DNA from: Desulfatibacillaceae bacterium
Lineage (GTDB): Bacteria > Desulfobacterota > Desulfobacteria > Desulfobacterales > Desulfatibacillaceae
Direction: 5' to 3'
Length of the DNA: 9,175 bases
NCBI GenBank assembly: GCA_030018745.1
Contig: JASEHB010000025.1
Coordinates: 3,188-12,362 of the forward strand
Shown: positions 1 through 9,175 of the stretch, piece by piece
Layout: each line of letters starts with the position of its first letter
Position numbering within the stretch: position 1 is the stretch's first letter
Notes under the pieces: model-generated
Database searches by the model: none
Told to the model about the DNA's origin: nothing
The model's input: only the letters and a program-made list of their open reading frames with translations
Position numbers and translations under genes: made by a program

Positions 1-1
1 T

Positions 2-1807
2 TTTGTCCACACCACGGAAAAGGGCCAGTATGCTGCGGCAATTGTAAAGGAAAAGGGCTTGCCAACTGTGGAGGTGCTCAAAAAGCTTCTGCCTGAAATC
101 ATCGGCCAAATCCCCTTTCCCAAGTCCATGCGTTGGGGCAATCTGCCCCTTGCCTTTGCCCGGCCTGTAACAAGTCTCTGCGCCCTGTATGGCAAAAAAG
201 TCATCCCCTTTGAATTCAACACCATAAAAAGCAGCCGCTTTGTTTGGGGGCATTTTTTCCTTTCCGGCAAAAAGCTCTCCCTGGCCCATGCGGATGACTA
301 TGCCAGGGCGCTGGAAAAGGCTTTTGTGACAGCAGACATTGAAAAGCGCAGGGCTTCCATCTCCAAGCAGGTTATGGCCGCCGCCGCAAAAATGGGCGGA
401 AAGCCTGTTGAGGATGAAGGGCTTCTGGACACAGTTGCAAACCTTGTGGAAAGCCCCTTTGCCGTAACGGGCAGCTTTGACCCGGTTTTTTTGGAAGTGC
501 CTGAACCCGTGCTGGTAACGGCAATGGCCCAGCACCAGAAATACTTTGCCCTAAAGGATGACAAGGGCGCCCTTTTGCCGGGCTTTGTGGCCATAAACAA
601 TACAAAGGTAAAAGACCCAGGCTTCAGCGCCAAGGGCCATGAGCGGGTTTTGAGGGCAAGGCTGGCTGATGCCAAGTTCTTTTTTGATGCAGACAAAAAT
701 GCGGGTTTTGAAAAATGGCTTGAGCGGCTTTCCGGCATAATGTTTGAGGCCCGGCTTGGCACTGTGGCCCAAAAGAGCGCCCGCGTGGAAAAACTTGCCG
801 GGTGGATTTCAGGCCAGGCTGTACCGGGCGATGAGGCCCTTAAAAAAACGACCATGCAGGCGGCAAGGCTTTGCAAGGCGGATCTGGCAAGCCAGGTGGT
901 TTACGAGTTCACAACCCTGCAAGGGGTCATGGGCCGGATTTATGCGGGTATTTTCGGCCAAAGCCCTGCTGTGGCAAATGCCATTGAGGAGCATTACCGG
1001 CCTGTGCGGGCAGGGGGATTATTGCCCCAAACACCGGCAGGCGCACTGCTTGCCCTTGCCGACAAGTTCGATACCCTTTGCGGCTGCTTTGCTGTGGGGC
1101 TTGTTCCCACCGGCGCAAGCGACCCTTACGCCCTTCGCCGCCAGACCATAGGAATTTTGCAAATTCTGCTGGATAAAAATCTTGCCATCAGCGTTGAAGC
1201 AACTGTTGATGAGGCTCTTAAAAATGTCTATGCCCACCTGGACTCATCCGGAAAGGTCCTTAAGCTTCCGGCCAGGGACGAGACAAGGGCCAAAATCCTT
1301 GCCTTTGTGAGGGACCGCGCTAAAAACCTGCTTGTGGAATCGGGCTGCGCCAGGGATACGACTGCTGCTGCCATCGCCGTATCCATTGATGATGTGCCTC
1401 TGCTGTGGAAAAGGGCAAAGGCCATAGAAAAGCTGAAAACCCTGCCGGATTTCGAGCCGTTGGCAGTGGCCTTCAAGCGGGTGGTCAACATTCTGCGCCA
1501 GGCTGCTGAAAAGGGCATGGAAATTTCAAAAGACGGTCCCAAAGAAAGCCTTTTTGAAAAAGATTGCGAAAAAGAGCTTCTGAAAGCCGTGGGCCGGGTG
1601 CGCGCCAAGACGGAACAACTCATGGAAAAGGGTGCTGTTGAGGCTGCTCTTCTTGAGGTTGCATCCCTGCGGGTGCCTGTGGACAGATTTTTTGAGGATG
1701 TGATGATCATGGCCGAGGATGCGCAGGTGAGGAATAACCGCCTTGCCCTTTTGAATGCCATTGCAGGCCTTTTTGCAGGAATTGCCGATTTTTCGGAAAT
1801 TGCCTGA
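2..1807 (+). CDS. glyS: Glycyl-tRNA synthetase beta subunit, 5'-truncated by the window edge
   Basis: This is the beta subunit of the two-subunit bacterial glycyl-tRNA synthetase, a cytoplasmic enzyme that charges tRNA-Gly; the alpha subunit (glyQ) carries the aminoacylation core. The frame is open from base 2, and the residues before the TTG at 59 already match the family (VHTTEKGQYA), so that TTG is internal and the true start lies upstream. About 601 residues are visible of a usual 690 or so. Counting from base 2, landmarks are KADLASQVVYEF with LQGVMG (about 292-311), LADKFDTLCG (about 352-361) and PTGASDPYALRR (369-380), all hallmarks of the beta subunit. The C-terminal part (about 470-601) looks like the helical DALR-type anticodon-binding domain and includes VDRFFEDVMIM and VRNNRLALLN. 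The stop is TGA at 1805-1807. It is the first visible gene of the plus-strand cluster. I see no frameshift or missing block in the visible part. Confidence 0.96.
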   Translation, partial: FVHTTEKGQYAAAIVKEKGLPTVEVLKKLLPEIIGQIPFPKSMRWGNLPLAFARPVTSLCALYGKKVIPFEFNTIKSSRFVWGHFFLSGKKLSLAHADDYARALEKAFVTADIEKRRASISKQVMAAAAKMGGKPVEDEGLLDTVANLVESPFAVTGSFDPVFLEVPEPVLVTAMAQHQKYFALKDDKGALLPGFVAINNTKVKDPGFSAKGHERVLRARLADAKFFFDADKNAGFEKWLERLSGIMFEARLGTVAQKSARVEKLAGWISGQAVPGDEALKKTTMQAARLCKADLASQVVYEFTTLQGVMGRIYAGIFGQSPAVANAIEEHYRPVRAGGLLPQTPAGALLALADKFDTLCGCFAVGLVPTGASDPYALRRQTIGILQILLDKNLAISVEATVDEALKNVYAHLDSSGKVLKLPARDETRAKILAFVRDRAKNLLVESGCARDTTAAAIAVSIDDVPLLWKRAKAIEKLKTLPDFEPLAVAFKRVVNILRQAAEKGMEISKDGPKESLFEKDCEKELLKAVGRVRAKTEQLMEKGAVEAALLEVASLRVPVDRFFEDVMIMAEDAQVRNNRLALLNAIAGLFAGIADFSEIA

Positions 1808-1846
1808 TTTTGTGAAAGGTTCGGGCAGTTTTTAAGCCCCTTGCCC

Positions 1847-1854
1847 AAGAGGAG
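1847..1854 (+). promoter_or_regulatory. Ribosome binding site that fixes the PC4-like gene start
   Basis: AAGAGGAG lies 7 nt before the ATG at 1862. An in-frame TTG at 1841 lies upstream of this site and has no comparable purine tract, so the ATG is the better start. Confidence 0.8.
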
Positions 1855-1861
1855 TTTTTCA

Positions 1862-2113
1862 ATGCCGTATGATCCGGAGCAGGACAAGGTTTTAAAGCAG
1901 TGGAAAAGCGAGGAGACCGGGCTTCTGGTTTCCATAAACCAGTATGCGGCCTCGGAGCCTAAATTGCAGATAGGCCCCAGGGAGTTTGCCAAGAAAGATG
2001 GCTCTGTCCGCCAGGGCAAGGCAGGCCGCCTAACGGTGGAGGATGTGCAGTGGCTTTATGAGAACATTGATGAAATAAAGGAAGCATTGGTACAACTGGT
2101 TCCCCCCCGCTGA
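1862..2113 (+). CDS. PC4/YdbC-like single-stranded nucleic acid-binding protein
   Basis: This small protein of 83 residues resembles the C-terminal domain of the transcriptional coactivator PC4 and its bacterial relatives such as lactococcal YdbC. Family members dimerise and bind single-stranded DNA through a curved beta sheet. The supporting pattern is a strand-rich core LLVSINQY (21-28), the family-typical PKLQIGPREF (33-42), a charged turn KKDGSVRQGKAGRLT (44-58), and a closing helix (about 59-80) with WLYENIDEIKEAL. The start is the ATG served by AAGAGGAG; a longer form from TTG 1841 would add MPKRSFS, which does not look conserved. It lies 54 nt after glyS and 11 nt before the phosphorylase gene, so it is probably cotranscribed with both. 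The fold assignment rests on recalled family patterns. A role in transcription or repair is inference, loosely supported by ligA two genes downstream. Confidence 0.85.
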   Translation: MPYDPEQDKVLKQWKSEETGLLVSINQYAASEPKLQIGPREFAKKDGSVRQGKAGRLTVEDVQWLYENIDEIKEALVQLVPPR

Positions 2114-2117
2114 AAGG
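2112..2117 (+). promoter_or_regulatory. Ribosome binding site for the phosphorylase-like gene
   Basis: GAAAGG overlaps the stop codon of the PC4-like gene. It is 7 nt from the GTG at 2125 but only 4 nt from the in-frame TTG at 2122, so the GTG start (MSDQKAS) is preferred. Confidence 0.6.
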
Positions 2118-2124
2118 CAGTTTG

Positions 2125-4876
<2,752 letters not shown>

Positions 4877-4877
<1 letters not shown>

Positions 4878-5158
4878 TGGAGCCAAAAAGGCGTGTTCAC
4901 GCAATTATAAGCGGCAGGGTGCAGGGGGTTTTCTTTAGGGCCTCCACACAGAAAAAGGCTTTGAGCCTGGGGCTTAACGGCTGGGTTAAAAACCTGCCAA
5001 ATGGCTCGGTGGAAGCTGTTTTTGAAGGCCCGGATGAACTGGTGGAAAAGATGATTGAATGGGCGCACTCCGGCCCGCCAAGCGCAAAGGTTGCCAGCGT
5101 GCAGGTAAAGGAAGTGCCCGCAGATGAAGCTCTTTCCGGCTTTGCTGTGCGCTACTGA
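4877..5158 (+). CDS. acyP: Acylphosphatase
   Basis: This 93-residue cytoplasmic enzyme hydrolyses the carboxyl-phosphate bond of acylphosphates such as carbamoyl phosphate or 1,3-bisphosphoglycerate; its physiological substrate in bacteria is generally unclear. The full signature is present: [12 protein letters not shown] (13-24), with the phosphate-binding loop and catalytic Arg21, and [13 protein letters not shown] (35-47), with catalytic Asn39, in a beta-alpha-beta fold of usual length ending in SGFAVRY. The ATG overlaps the ligA stop by one base (TGATG). A GGAGG site at 4865-4869, inside the end of ligA, is 7 nt upstream. It is the last gene of the plus-strand cluster and its stop codon is part of the terminator hairpin. 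No link in function to ligA is evident beyond cotranscription. Confidence 0.96.
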
Positions 5159-5183
5159 CGCCAGGTTGAGGCGCCAGTTTTTT
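5155..5183 (+). terminator. Rho-independent terminator of the plus-strand cluster
   Basis: CTGACGCC (5155-5162) pairs with GGCGCCAG (5170-5177) around a 7-nt loop AGGTTGA, with one A-C mismatch, and is followed by six T residues (5178-5183). The acylphosphatase TGA lies in the first arm. Read on the minus strand, the hairpin is followed by TAGCGC rather than a T tract, so it should act in the plus direction only. Confidence 0.75.
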
Positions 5184-5455
5184 CACACCCGGTTGAACCA
5201 GATGAGAAGGCCAAGAAGCACAAAGGCCCCGGCTGCAATTTTGCGGATGAGATTTTCCGGCACATACTGGGTGATGACAGCGGCAAAGGCAACGCCAAGA
5301 GCGCTTATGGCCACAAGGGCCAGGGAGGCCCCCAGAAAAATTGTCCAGGGTTTCTGGGTTTTGGCAGCCAGCAGTATGGCTGCAAGCTGGGTCTTGTCTC
5401 CCAATTCAGCCAGAAAAATCACCCCAAAGGTGCTGGCCAAAAGCTTCCATTCCAT
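5183..5455 (-). CDS. Half-size GDT1/TMEM165 (UPF0016) family membrane cation transporter
   Basis: The 90-residue product is a small inner-membrane protein of the GDT1/TMEM165 family (UPF0016, PF01169). Members studied elsewhere move Mn2+ or Ca2+, and bacterial relatives such as MneA export manganese. The defining ion-binding motif E-L-G-D-K-T is at residues 17-22, followed by QLAAILLAAKT. Three hydrophobic segments are visible (about 5-17 with 23-32, 37-61, and 70-87), separated by short charged turns. Most two-domain members carry this motif twice; this one has a single copy, so a working transporter would have to be a homodimer or pair with another half encoded elsewhere. GAGG (bases 5464-5467, read on the minus strand) lies 8 nt before the ATG. 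The gene is 13 nt after alr and is probably the last of the minus-strand cluster. Ion specificity is not determined from sequence. Confidence 0.92.
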   Translation of the reverse strand: MEWKLLASTFGVIFLAELGDKTQLAAILLAAKTQKPWTIFLGASLALVAISALGVAFAAVITQYVPENLIRKIAAGAFVLLGLLIWFNRV

Positions 5456-5468
5456 ATTTTTATCCTCG

Positions 5469-6620
5469 TTATTTCAAACTGTTATCAACAGCTAAAAGCA
5501 GCGGCAAAGCAAATTTCGGCGATTTTTCCAAATAGACCCGGCAAATGCGCTGCGTTATGGCGCAGGTTATTTCATAGGGGATTGTGCCAAGTTTTGCGGC
5601 AAGCTCTGCTGCCGGGATTTGGCCCTGGGCCGTCTGGCCAAAGACAAGGGCCTCGTCCCCCACCTCCACAGGCCCGTTGCCGACATCCACAATGGTTGTA
5701 TCCATTGTTATGACTCCCGCCACAGGGCAGCGCCTGCCCCGGATAAGCACCTCGCCTATGCAGGAAAGATTCCGGTGCAGGCCGTCTCCATAGCCAATGG
5801 GCAGCACAGCCAGGGTTGTTTCTTGGCTGGCCGAAAAGCGGCGGCCGTAGCTCACAGTGAAGCCTGCGGGCACTTTACGCACCTGAACCACCGGGGCCAC
5901 AAGGCTCATAACAGGCTTTGGGATAATGGCCTTGCTCGTGAACTCGCTTGGATAATGCCCATAAAGGATGACTCCCGGCCTTGCCGCATCAAACCTTGCT
6001 TCAGGAAGATCCAGCAGGGCCGCGGAATTGGCCATGTGAAGCATGGCAGGCTGCTTTTTTGCGGAAGAAAGGGATTGTGCGGTGGCCCTGAAGCTGACAA
6101 TCTGCTCTTTTGCAAAGCTCTTATCCGCCTCGTCTGCTGTGGCAAAATGCGAGTAAAGCCCGGCAAAGAAAAGACAGGGTGTTTCCATGAGACGGCTGAA
6201 AAACGCAGGGGCATCATCGGGCAGCAGCCCCGTTCTGCCCATGCCCGTTTCCGCCTTCACATGAACTTTCACCTGTCTGCCGCCGGATGCAGCCTCCATC
6301 CACTTCAAATCCTGCTCGCAGCAGGCGGTGAGGTGTATTCCCGCCTTTATGGCTTCTGCCAGCTTGTCCGGGAAAACCCGGCCAAACACAAGAAAATTGG
6401 CCTTTATGTTGCTTTCGATAAGCTCAAAGGCCTCCTCAATGCGGGCCAGGGCAAAAAAGTCCTGCCCCAGGCCTGCCAGATGCCGGGTCACAGGCACAGC
6501 CCCGTGCCCGTAGGCATTGGACTTCACCACAGGGATAAGCCGGGCAGGGGCAGCCATTTGGCTGATGGCATTTACATTGCAGGCCAGCCTGTCCAGATGA
6601 ATGAGGGCCTTGGCTCGCAT
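5469..6620 (-). CDS. alr: Alanine racemase
   Basis: This PLP enzyme interconverts L- and D-alanine in the cytoplasm and supplies D-Ala for peptidoglycan stem peptides. The 383 residues show the PLP lysine K33 in VVKSNAYGHG (31-40), ETGMGRTG (124-131, with R128), YSHFAT (156-161), MANSAAL (196-202), ARPGVILYG (213-221), and the second catalytic base Tyr258 in VSYGRRF (256-262). IGYGDG (275-280) and ITMDTT (304-309, D307) follow, and the barrel-plus-beta-domain layout is complete. The C-terminus runs about 20 residues past the usual final RVYL, as an unremarkable tail. The start MRAKALIHLD fits the family's N-terminal strand, and AAGGAAAG lies about 8-10 nt upstream in an A-rich leader. The gene follows the DUF6178-like gene by 50 nt and precedes the GDT1-like gene by 13 nt. 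Its place downstream of an ampG-like permease suggests a shared cell-wall theme. Confidence 0.97.
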   Translation of the reverse strand: MRAKALIHLDRLACNVNAISQMAAPARLIPVVKSNAYGHGAVPVTRHLAGLGQDFFALARIEEAFELIESNIKANFLVFGRVFPDKLAEAIKAGIHLTACCEQDLKWMEAASGGRQVKVHVKAETGMGRTGLLPDDAPAFFSRLMETPCLFFAGLYSHFATADEADKSFAKEQIVSFRATAQSLSSAKKQPAMLHMANSAALLDLPEARFDAARPGVILYGHYPSEFTSKAIIPKPVMSLVAPVVQVRKVPAGFTVSYGRRFSASQETTLAVLPIGYGDGLHRNLSCIGEVLIRGRRCPVAGVITMDTTIVDVGNGPVEVGDEALVFGQTAQGQIPAAELAAKLGTIPYEITCAITQRICRVYLEKSPKFALPLLLAVDNSLK

Positions 6621-6670
6621 GGATTTGACTTTCCTTTTTTTTGGGCAAAGCCTTTTGCAGGTGGTTGGGC

Positions 6671-8386
6671 TTAATTTGTTTCTGTAAGTATGTGGGGCAC
6701 AAAGCGCCCATCCAGATGACGGGCTTCAACAGTAGAATAATGCTCTTCAATTTCTTTAAAAATATCCTCCAGGGCAAATCCGGCAAGCGCGGAAATTTCG
6801 CCCTCCTTTTTGCCGGAGCTTTTGGCAGCCCAGCGCAAAAAAAGCTCCTTAACCCGGTTGGATATGCGCCGGTTTTTGCCCCTGCCGGAAAAAAGCCTGC
6901 CAAAGAAAAGCGCAAGCTCATCTTTTGAAAGGCCCCTGGGTGCAGGATTTAGATTCATCAGGTGACGGGCAAAAGCCGTTAGCAGCACGCTGAAAGCGTT
7001 GGCACCCTCAAGGGCAAACCAGCGCGTGTCCCAATCCATAAGCCCCATAAGGGAGTCTATGGCAATTATTCTGTCCAGTATGGTGTGAGTCCGGTCTATG
7101 TTGTCCAGGCAGGCAAAATCCCTGTATGCCTGGCCGGGCGTGGCGCTTTGGGCAAAAAGAGGCCGGGGCAGTAAAAGCCCGCCAAGAATGGCAAACTCTT
7201 TTTCAGGCCAAACGGTAAGGGGCAAACCCTGTTTGGCAAACCAGGCATTTGCCTGCCACTCGCGGGCTTTGAAGGCAAGGGAAAGGGCCAGACCGTGGCC
7301 GAAGCCAAAAATCCGGGCCAGGGGATAATGCCTTAAAATATCCGCTGCCTTTGCCGCCTTGTTTTGTGCCAGGTCTTCAAGGCCCAAAGAAAGGTAGCTC
7401 CCGGCTTTTTTCACCACCTGGGCCAAATCGGCCTGGCCCTTTATGGCAAGGCTGTCAGCCACAATGAGCTTGTTGCACAACACGGCAAACTCGCTTTGCA
7501 GGCCCATAAGAAGGCTGGAATCTTTGACAAGGGAAAGCGCCCTGCTAAAAAGTCCCATATCCGGGCCGTGGGTGGAAAAATAAGGCACAAGGCCTGCCTG
7601 CCCACGCTCTGCCAAGCCTGGGGCCGCTTTTTTGGGGGCTTTGAAAAAGTCGTCCCTTTTTATTCTTGTATAAACGGCAATGGCTTCATCAAAGGGGGCA
7701 AAGCCCTGCTCTGCAAGGCGCACGGTTTTTAGCCGATAAGCCTCCTCCTCCACTTGGGCAGGGATGACCCCTGCTGCCTGAAAAAGAAAAGCCCGGTAAG
7801 CTTCAAAGTCCTGATCCGCCACGCGGGAGAGGATTTCGCGCATAAGGGTTGTGCGCTCATCGAGCTGGGTTTCGGTTTCTTCCGGGCGGGGCAGTATGCT
7901 CACAAAAAAGGCGCTGTCTATGGTGAAGTAATCTCCCGGCAGATTGGAAATGTCCTCATCCTCTTCGGGCAGGGCAATGGATACGCTGTTGTAAAGCCAC
8001 AGGGCAAAGGTTCCTGTTTCATCCTCCCGGATAAGTCGGGCAAGCCTTCTTGGCTCGGCCTTGGCAAGGATGTCCATCCACTTGTCGAATGCAGCAATGC
8101 TCAAGCGGTCGCGGCGCCAGCAGGCCATGTCCAGAACGGAAATCACCTGCTCGTCAGAGGCAAGGCGCAGAATTTCCAGGCTGTCTTCAGGGCCTATTTC
8201 ATGCACAAGCACAAAAAAGTCCTGGCAGGTGGTGGAGCGCACAAGCTCCCCTGCGCGGGGGTGGCTCAAAATAGCATCCAGGATTTTTTCGGATGAGTCC
8301 ATTGCAAGCGCCTTTTCCCTGGCAATTGCAAGCTCGTCATCCTGATTGCCTGTGCCAACAGCATTTTTTAACAGGTCAGAATTCAT
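6671..8386 (-). CDS. Uncharacterised DUF6178-like protein
   Basis: This 571-residue protein has no function I can assign. It resembles, from memory, the DUF6178 family seen mainly in Desulfobacterota. It looks cytoplasmic and mostly helical, with no signal peptide and no convincing membrane segment. The N-terminal third is rich in acidic and leucine residues (RLIREDETGTFALWLYNS at about 117-134). Segments that look conserved include LPGDYFTIDSAFF (149-161), GFAPFDEAIAVYTR (228-241), FGFGHGLALSLAF (360-372), LGGLLLPRPLF (401-411) and DWDTRWFALEGANAF (451-465). A basic stretch GRGKNRRISNRVK lies at 501-513. The start is the ATG at 8386, whose ATGA overlaps the stop of the ampG-like gene; GGAAG lies 4 nt upstream. 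A longer open frame up to 8506 exists, but it would run 120 nt into the permease gene and encodes an unlikely extension. I see no nuclease, kinase, ATP-binding or glycosidase motif. The overlap suggests translation coupled to the permease. Confidence 0.82.
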   Translation of the reverse strand: MNSDLLKNAVGTGNQDDELAIAREKALAMDSSEKILDAILSHPRAGELVRSTTCQDFFVLVHEIGPEDSLEILRLASDEQVISVLDMACWRRDRLSIAAFDKWMDILAKAEPRRLARLIREDETGTFALWLYNSVSIALPEEDEDISNLPGDYFTIDSAFFVSILPRPEETETQLDERTTLMREILSRVADQDFEAYRAFLFQAAGVIPAQVEEEAYRLKTVRLAEQGFAPFDEAIAVYTRIKRDDFFKAPKKAAPGLAERGQAGLVPYFSTHGPDMGLFSRALSLVKDSSLLMGLQSEFAVLCNKLIVADSLAIKGQADLAQVVKKAGSYLSLGLEDLAQNKAAKAADILRHYPLARIFGFGHGLALSLAFKAREWQANAWFAKQGLPLTVWPEKEFAILGGLLLPRPLFAQSATPGQAYRDFACLDNIDRTHTILDRIIAIDSLMGLMDWDTRWFALEGANAFSVLLTAFARHLMNLNPAPRGLSKDELALFFGRLFSGRGKNRRISNRVKELFLRWAAKSSGKKEGEISALAGFALEDIFKEIEEHYSTVEARHLDGRFVPHILTETN

Positions 8387-8395
8387 TTTTCTTCC
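8383..8395 (-). promoter_or_regulatory. ATGA stop/start overlap with ribosome binding site
   Basis: On the minus strand GGAAG (8395-8391) precedes ATG (8386-8384), and the TGA of the ampG-like gene uses 8385-8383. The 4-nt overlap sets the start of the DUF6178-like gene and implies translational coupling. Confidence 0.75.
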
Positions 8396-9175
8396 GGCAA
8401 TTCTTTCGGCAGTTTTGGTTTGTTGCTTTTCCAGGGGGCGAACTTGAACAAAAGCAGCATTCCGGGAATGGCAATAAGCGTGCAAAAAACAAAAAAAGGC
8501 GCCCACCCCAAGCTTTTTGCAAGAAAGCCCGTGGAAGAAGACGCAAAGACCCTTGGCACACCCATGAGGCTTGTGAGAAGAGCATACTGGGTGGCTGTGA
8601 ACCTTTTGTCTGTTATGCTTGCCATAAAGGCCATGTAGGCGGTGGTGCCCATTCCGCTGCTCACATTTTCAAAGGCAATTATTGCAGCCAAAGCAAGCAC
8701 ATGGGCGCTTAACCAGGTGGATGAAGTCTGCGCATCTATAAGGCCCGGCGCCCAGACAGCCAGCAGGGCAAAGCCTGCTGTTGAAACTGCCTGCAAAAAG
8801 CCGAAAACCCACAGAGAGCGGTTTATGCCAAGGCGCAGCATTATGACCCCGCCCAGCATGGCTCCGCCGATAACCGCCCACACGCCGAAAAGCTTGACCA
8901 CAAGGCCTATTTCGGTCTTGGTGTAGCCCACATCCAGGTAAAAGGGCGTGCTTATGGCTGCAGCCATCGAGTCGCCTATCTTATATAAAAGGATAAAGGC
9001 CAGTATTGTTATGGCGTGGTTCCGCCCGAAAAACTCCACAAGGGGGTCAACAACAGATTCCTTTAACGAGCGGGGCTTCTGCTTGTAAACAGGCGGCTCC
9101 CTGGTGATAAGTGTTGTAAGCACTCCGGGAAGCATACAGGCGGCCATGACCATATAAACAGCGCCAAAGCTCATG
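8383..9175 (-). CDS. AmpG-type muropeptide permease (MFS), 5'-truncated by the window edge
   Basis: This is the C-terminal half of a major facilitator transporter most like AmpG, the inner-membrane permease that imports anhydromuropeptides (GlcNAc-anhydroMurNAc peptides) for peptidoglycan recycling. About 263 of some 430-490 expected residues are visible; the ATG at 9174 is at the window edge and is surely internal. Matches recalled from AmpG are FFGRNHAITILAF (48-60), LLYKIGDSMAAAI (62-74), GLVVKLFGVWAVIGGAMLGG (90-109), FGFLQAVSTAGF (124-135), FENVSSGMGTTAYMAFM (168-184), ITDKRFTATQYALLTSL (187-203) and GWAPFFVF (223-230). Six or seven hydrophobic segments are evident, ending in a basic-acidic tail rich in Lys and Pro. 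The related acetyl-CoA transporter branch of MFS is the main alternative, but GMGTTAY and FTATQYALL favour AmpG. It is the first visible gene of the minus-strand cluster, and its promoter lies outside the window. Confidence 0.9.
   Translation of the reverse strand, partial: MSFGAVYMVMAACMLPGVLTTLITREPPVYKQKPRSLKESVVDPLVEFFGRNHAITILAFILLYKIGDSMAAAISTPFYLDVGYTKTEIGLVVKLFGVWAVIGGAMLGGVIMLRLGINRSLWVFGFLQAVSTAGFALLAVWAPGLIDAQTSSTWLSAHVLALAAIIAFENVSSGMGTTAYMAFMASITDKRFTATQYALLTSLMGVPRVFASSSTGFLAKSLGWAPFFVFCTLIAIPGMLLLFKFAPWKSNKPKLPKELPEEK

Noticed and set aside
298..1237. Several long open frames antisense to or overlapping glyS, up to 192 residues
   Set aside because: They are shadows of the strongly coding glyS frame. 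Their translations are rich in Ser, Pro, Arg and Cys, match no family I know, and lack ribosome binding sites.
1823..1846. Possible hairpin GGGCA/TGCCC between glyS and the PC4-like gene
   Set aside because: It has only a five-base-pair stem around a 14-nt loop, no following T tract, and it abuts a ribosome binding site. It is not convincing as a terminator or riboswitch.
6645..6658. Small hairpin GCAAA/TTTGC upstream of alr with an adjacent T/A tract
   Set aside because: In the direction of alr transcription the tract after the hairpin is A-rich, not T-rich, so it is not a terminator. It probably forms part of an A-rich leader before the alr ribosome binding site.
5619..6674. A 351-residue plus-strand open frame opposite alr
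   Set aside because: It is a mirror of alr, with a Gly/His/Arg-rich translation and no ribosome binding site or family resemblance.
8387..8506. Upstream extension of the DUF6178-like protein by 40 residues
   Set aside because: It would overlap the ampG-like gene by 124 nt and encode a Cys/His/Arg-rich peptide unlike the rest. The ATGA overlap with GGAAG upstream gives a better start.

Overview
The window is an ordinary, densely packed stretch of bacterial chromosome holding two convergent gene clusters. It contains no RNA genes, insertion sequences, CRISPR arrays, phage genes or long intergenic gaps. The separate-subunit (alpha2beta2-type) glycyl-tRNA synthetase, the NAD-dependent DNA ligase, an AmpG-type muropeptide permease and alanine racemase point to a bacterium, most likely Gram-negative. 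The large uncharacterised protein resembles what I recall as the DUF6178 family of sulfate-reducing Desulfobacterota (former Deltaproteobacteria). I infer an origin there, but nothing in the window proves the taxon.

Left half, plus strand (1-5158): the 3' part of glyS, a small PC4/YdbC-like single-stranded-nucleic-acid-binding protein, a purine/uridine-phosphorylase-like protein, ligA (NAD+-dependent DNA ligase) and an acylphosphatase. Gaps and overlaps run +54, +11, -31 and -1 nt, so these five genes look like one transcription unit. It ends at a hairpin with a six-T tract (5155-5183), and the acylphosphatase stop codon lies inside the first arm of that hairpin.

Right half, minus strand (5183-9175, read right to left): the 3' half of an ampG-like permease, the DUF6178-like protein joined to it by an ATGA stop/start overlap, alr (alanine racemase) after a 50-nt gap, and a 90-residue half-size GDT1/UPF0016 cation transporter 13 nt further on. 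AmpG imports cell-wall breakdown products and Alr makes D-alanine for new peptidoglycan, so the cluster has a cell-wall recycling and precursor theme. The DUF6178-like protein sits between these two genes and its function is unknown to me.

No clearly new system is visible. The points most worth a second look are the uncharacterised protein coupled to ampG, and the phosphorylase-like protein, which lacks the usual phosphate-contacting residues of uridine phosphorylase.
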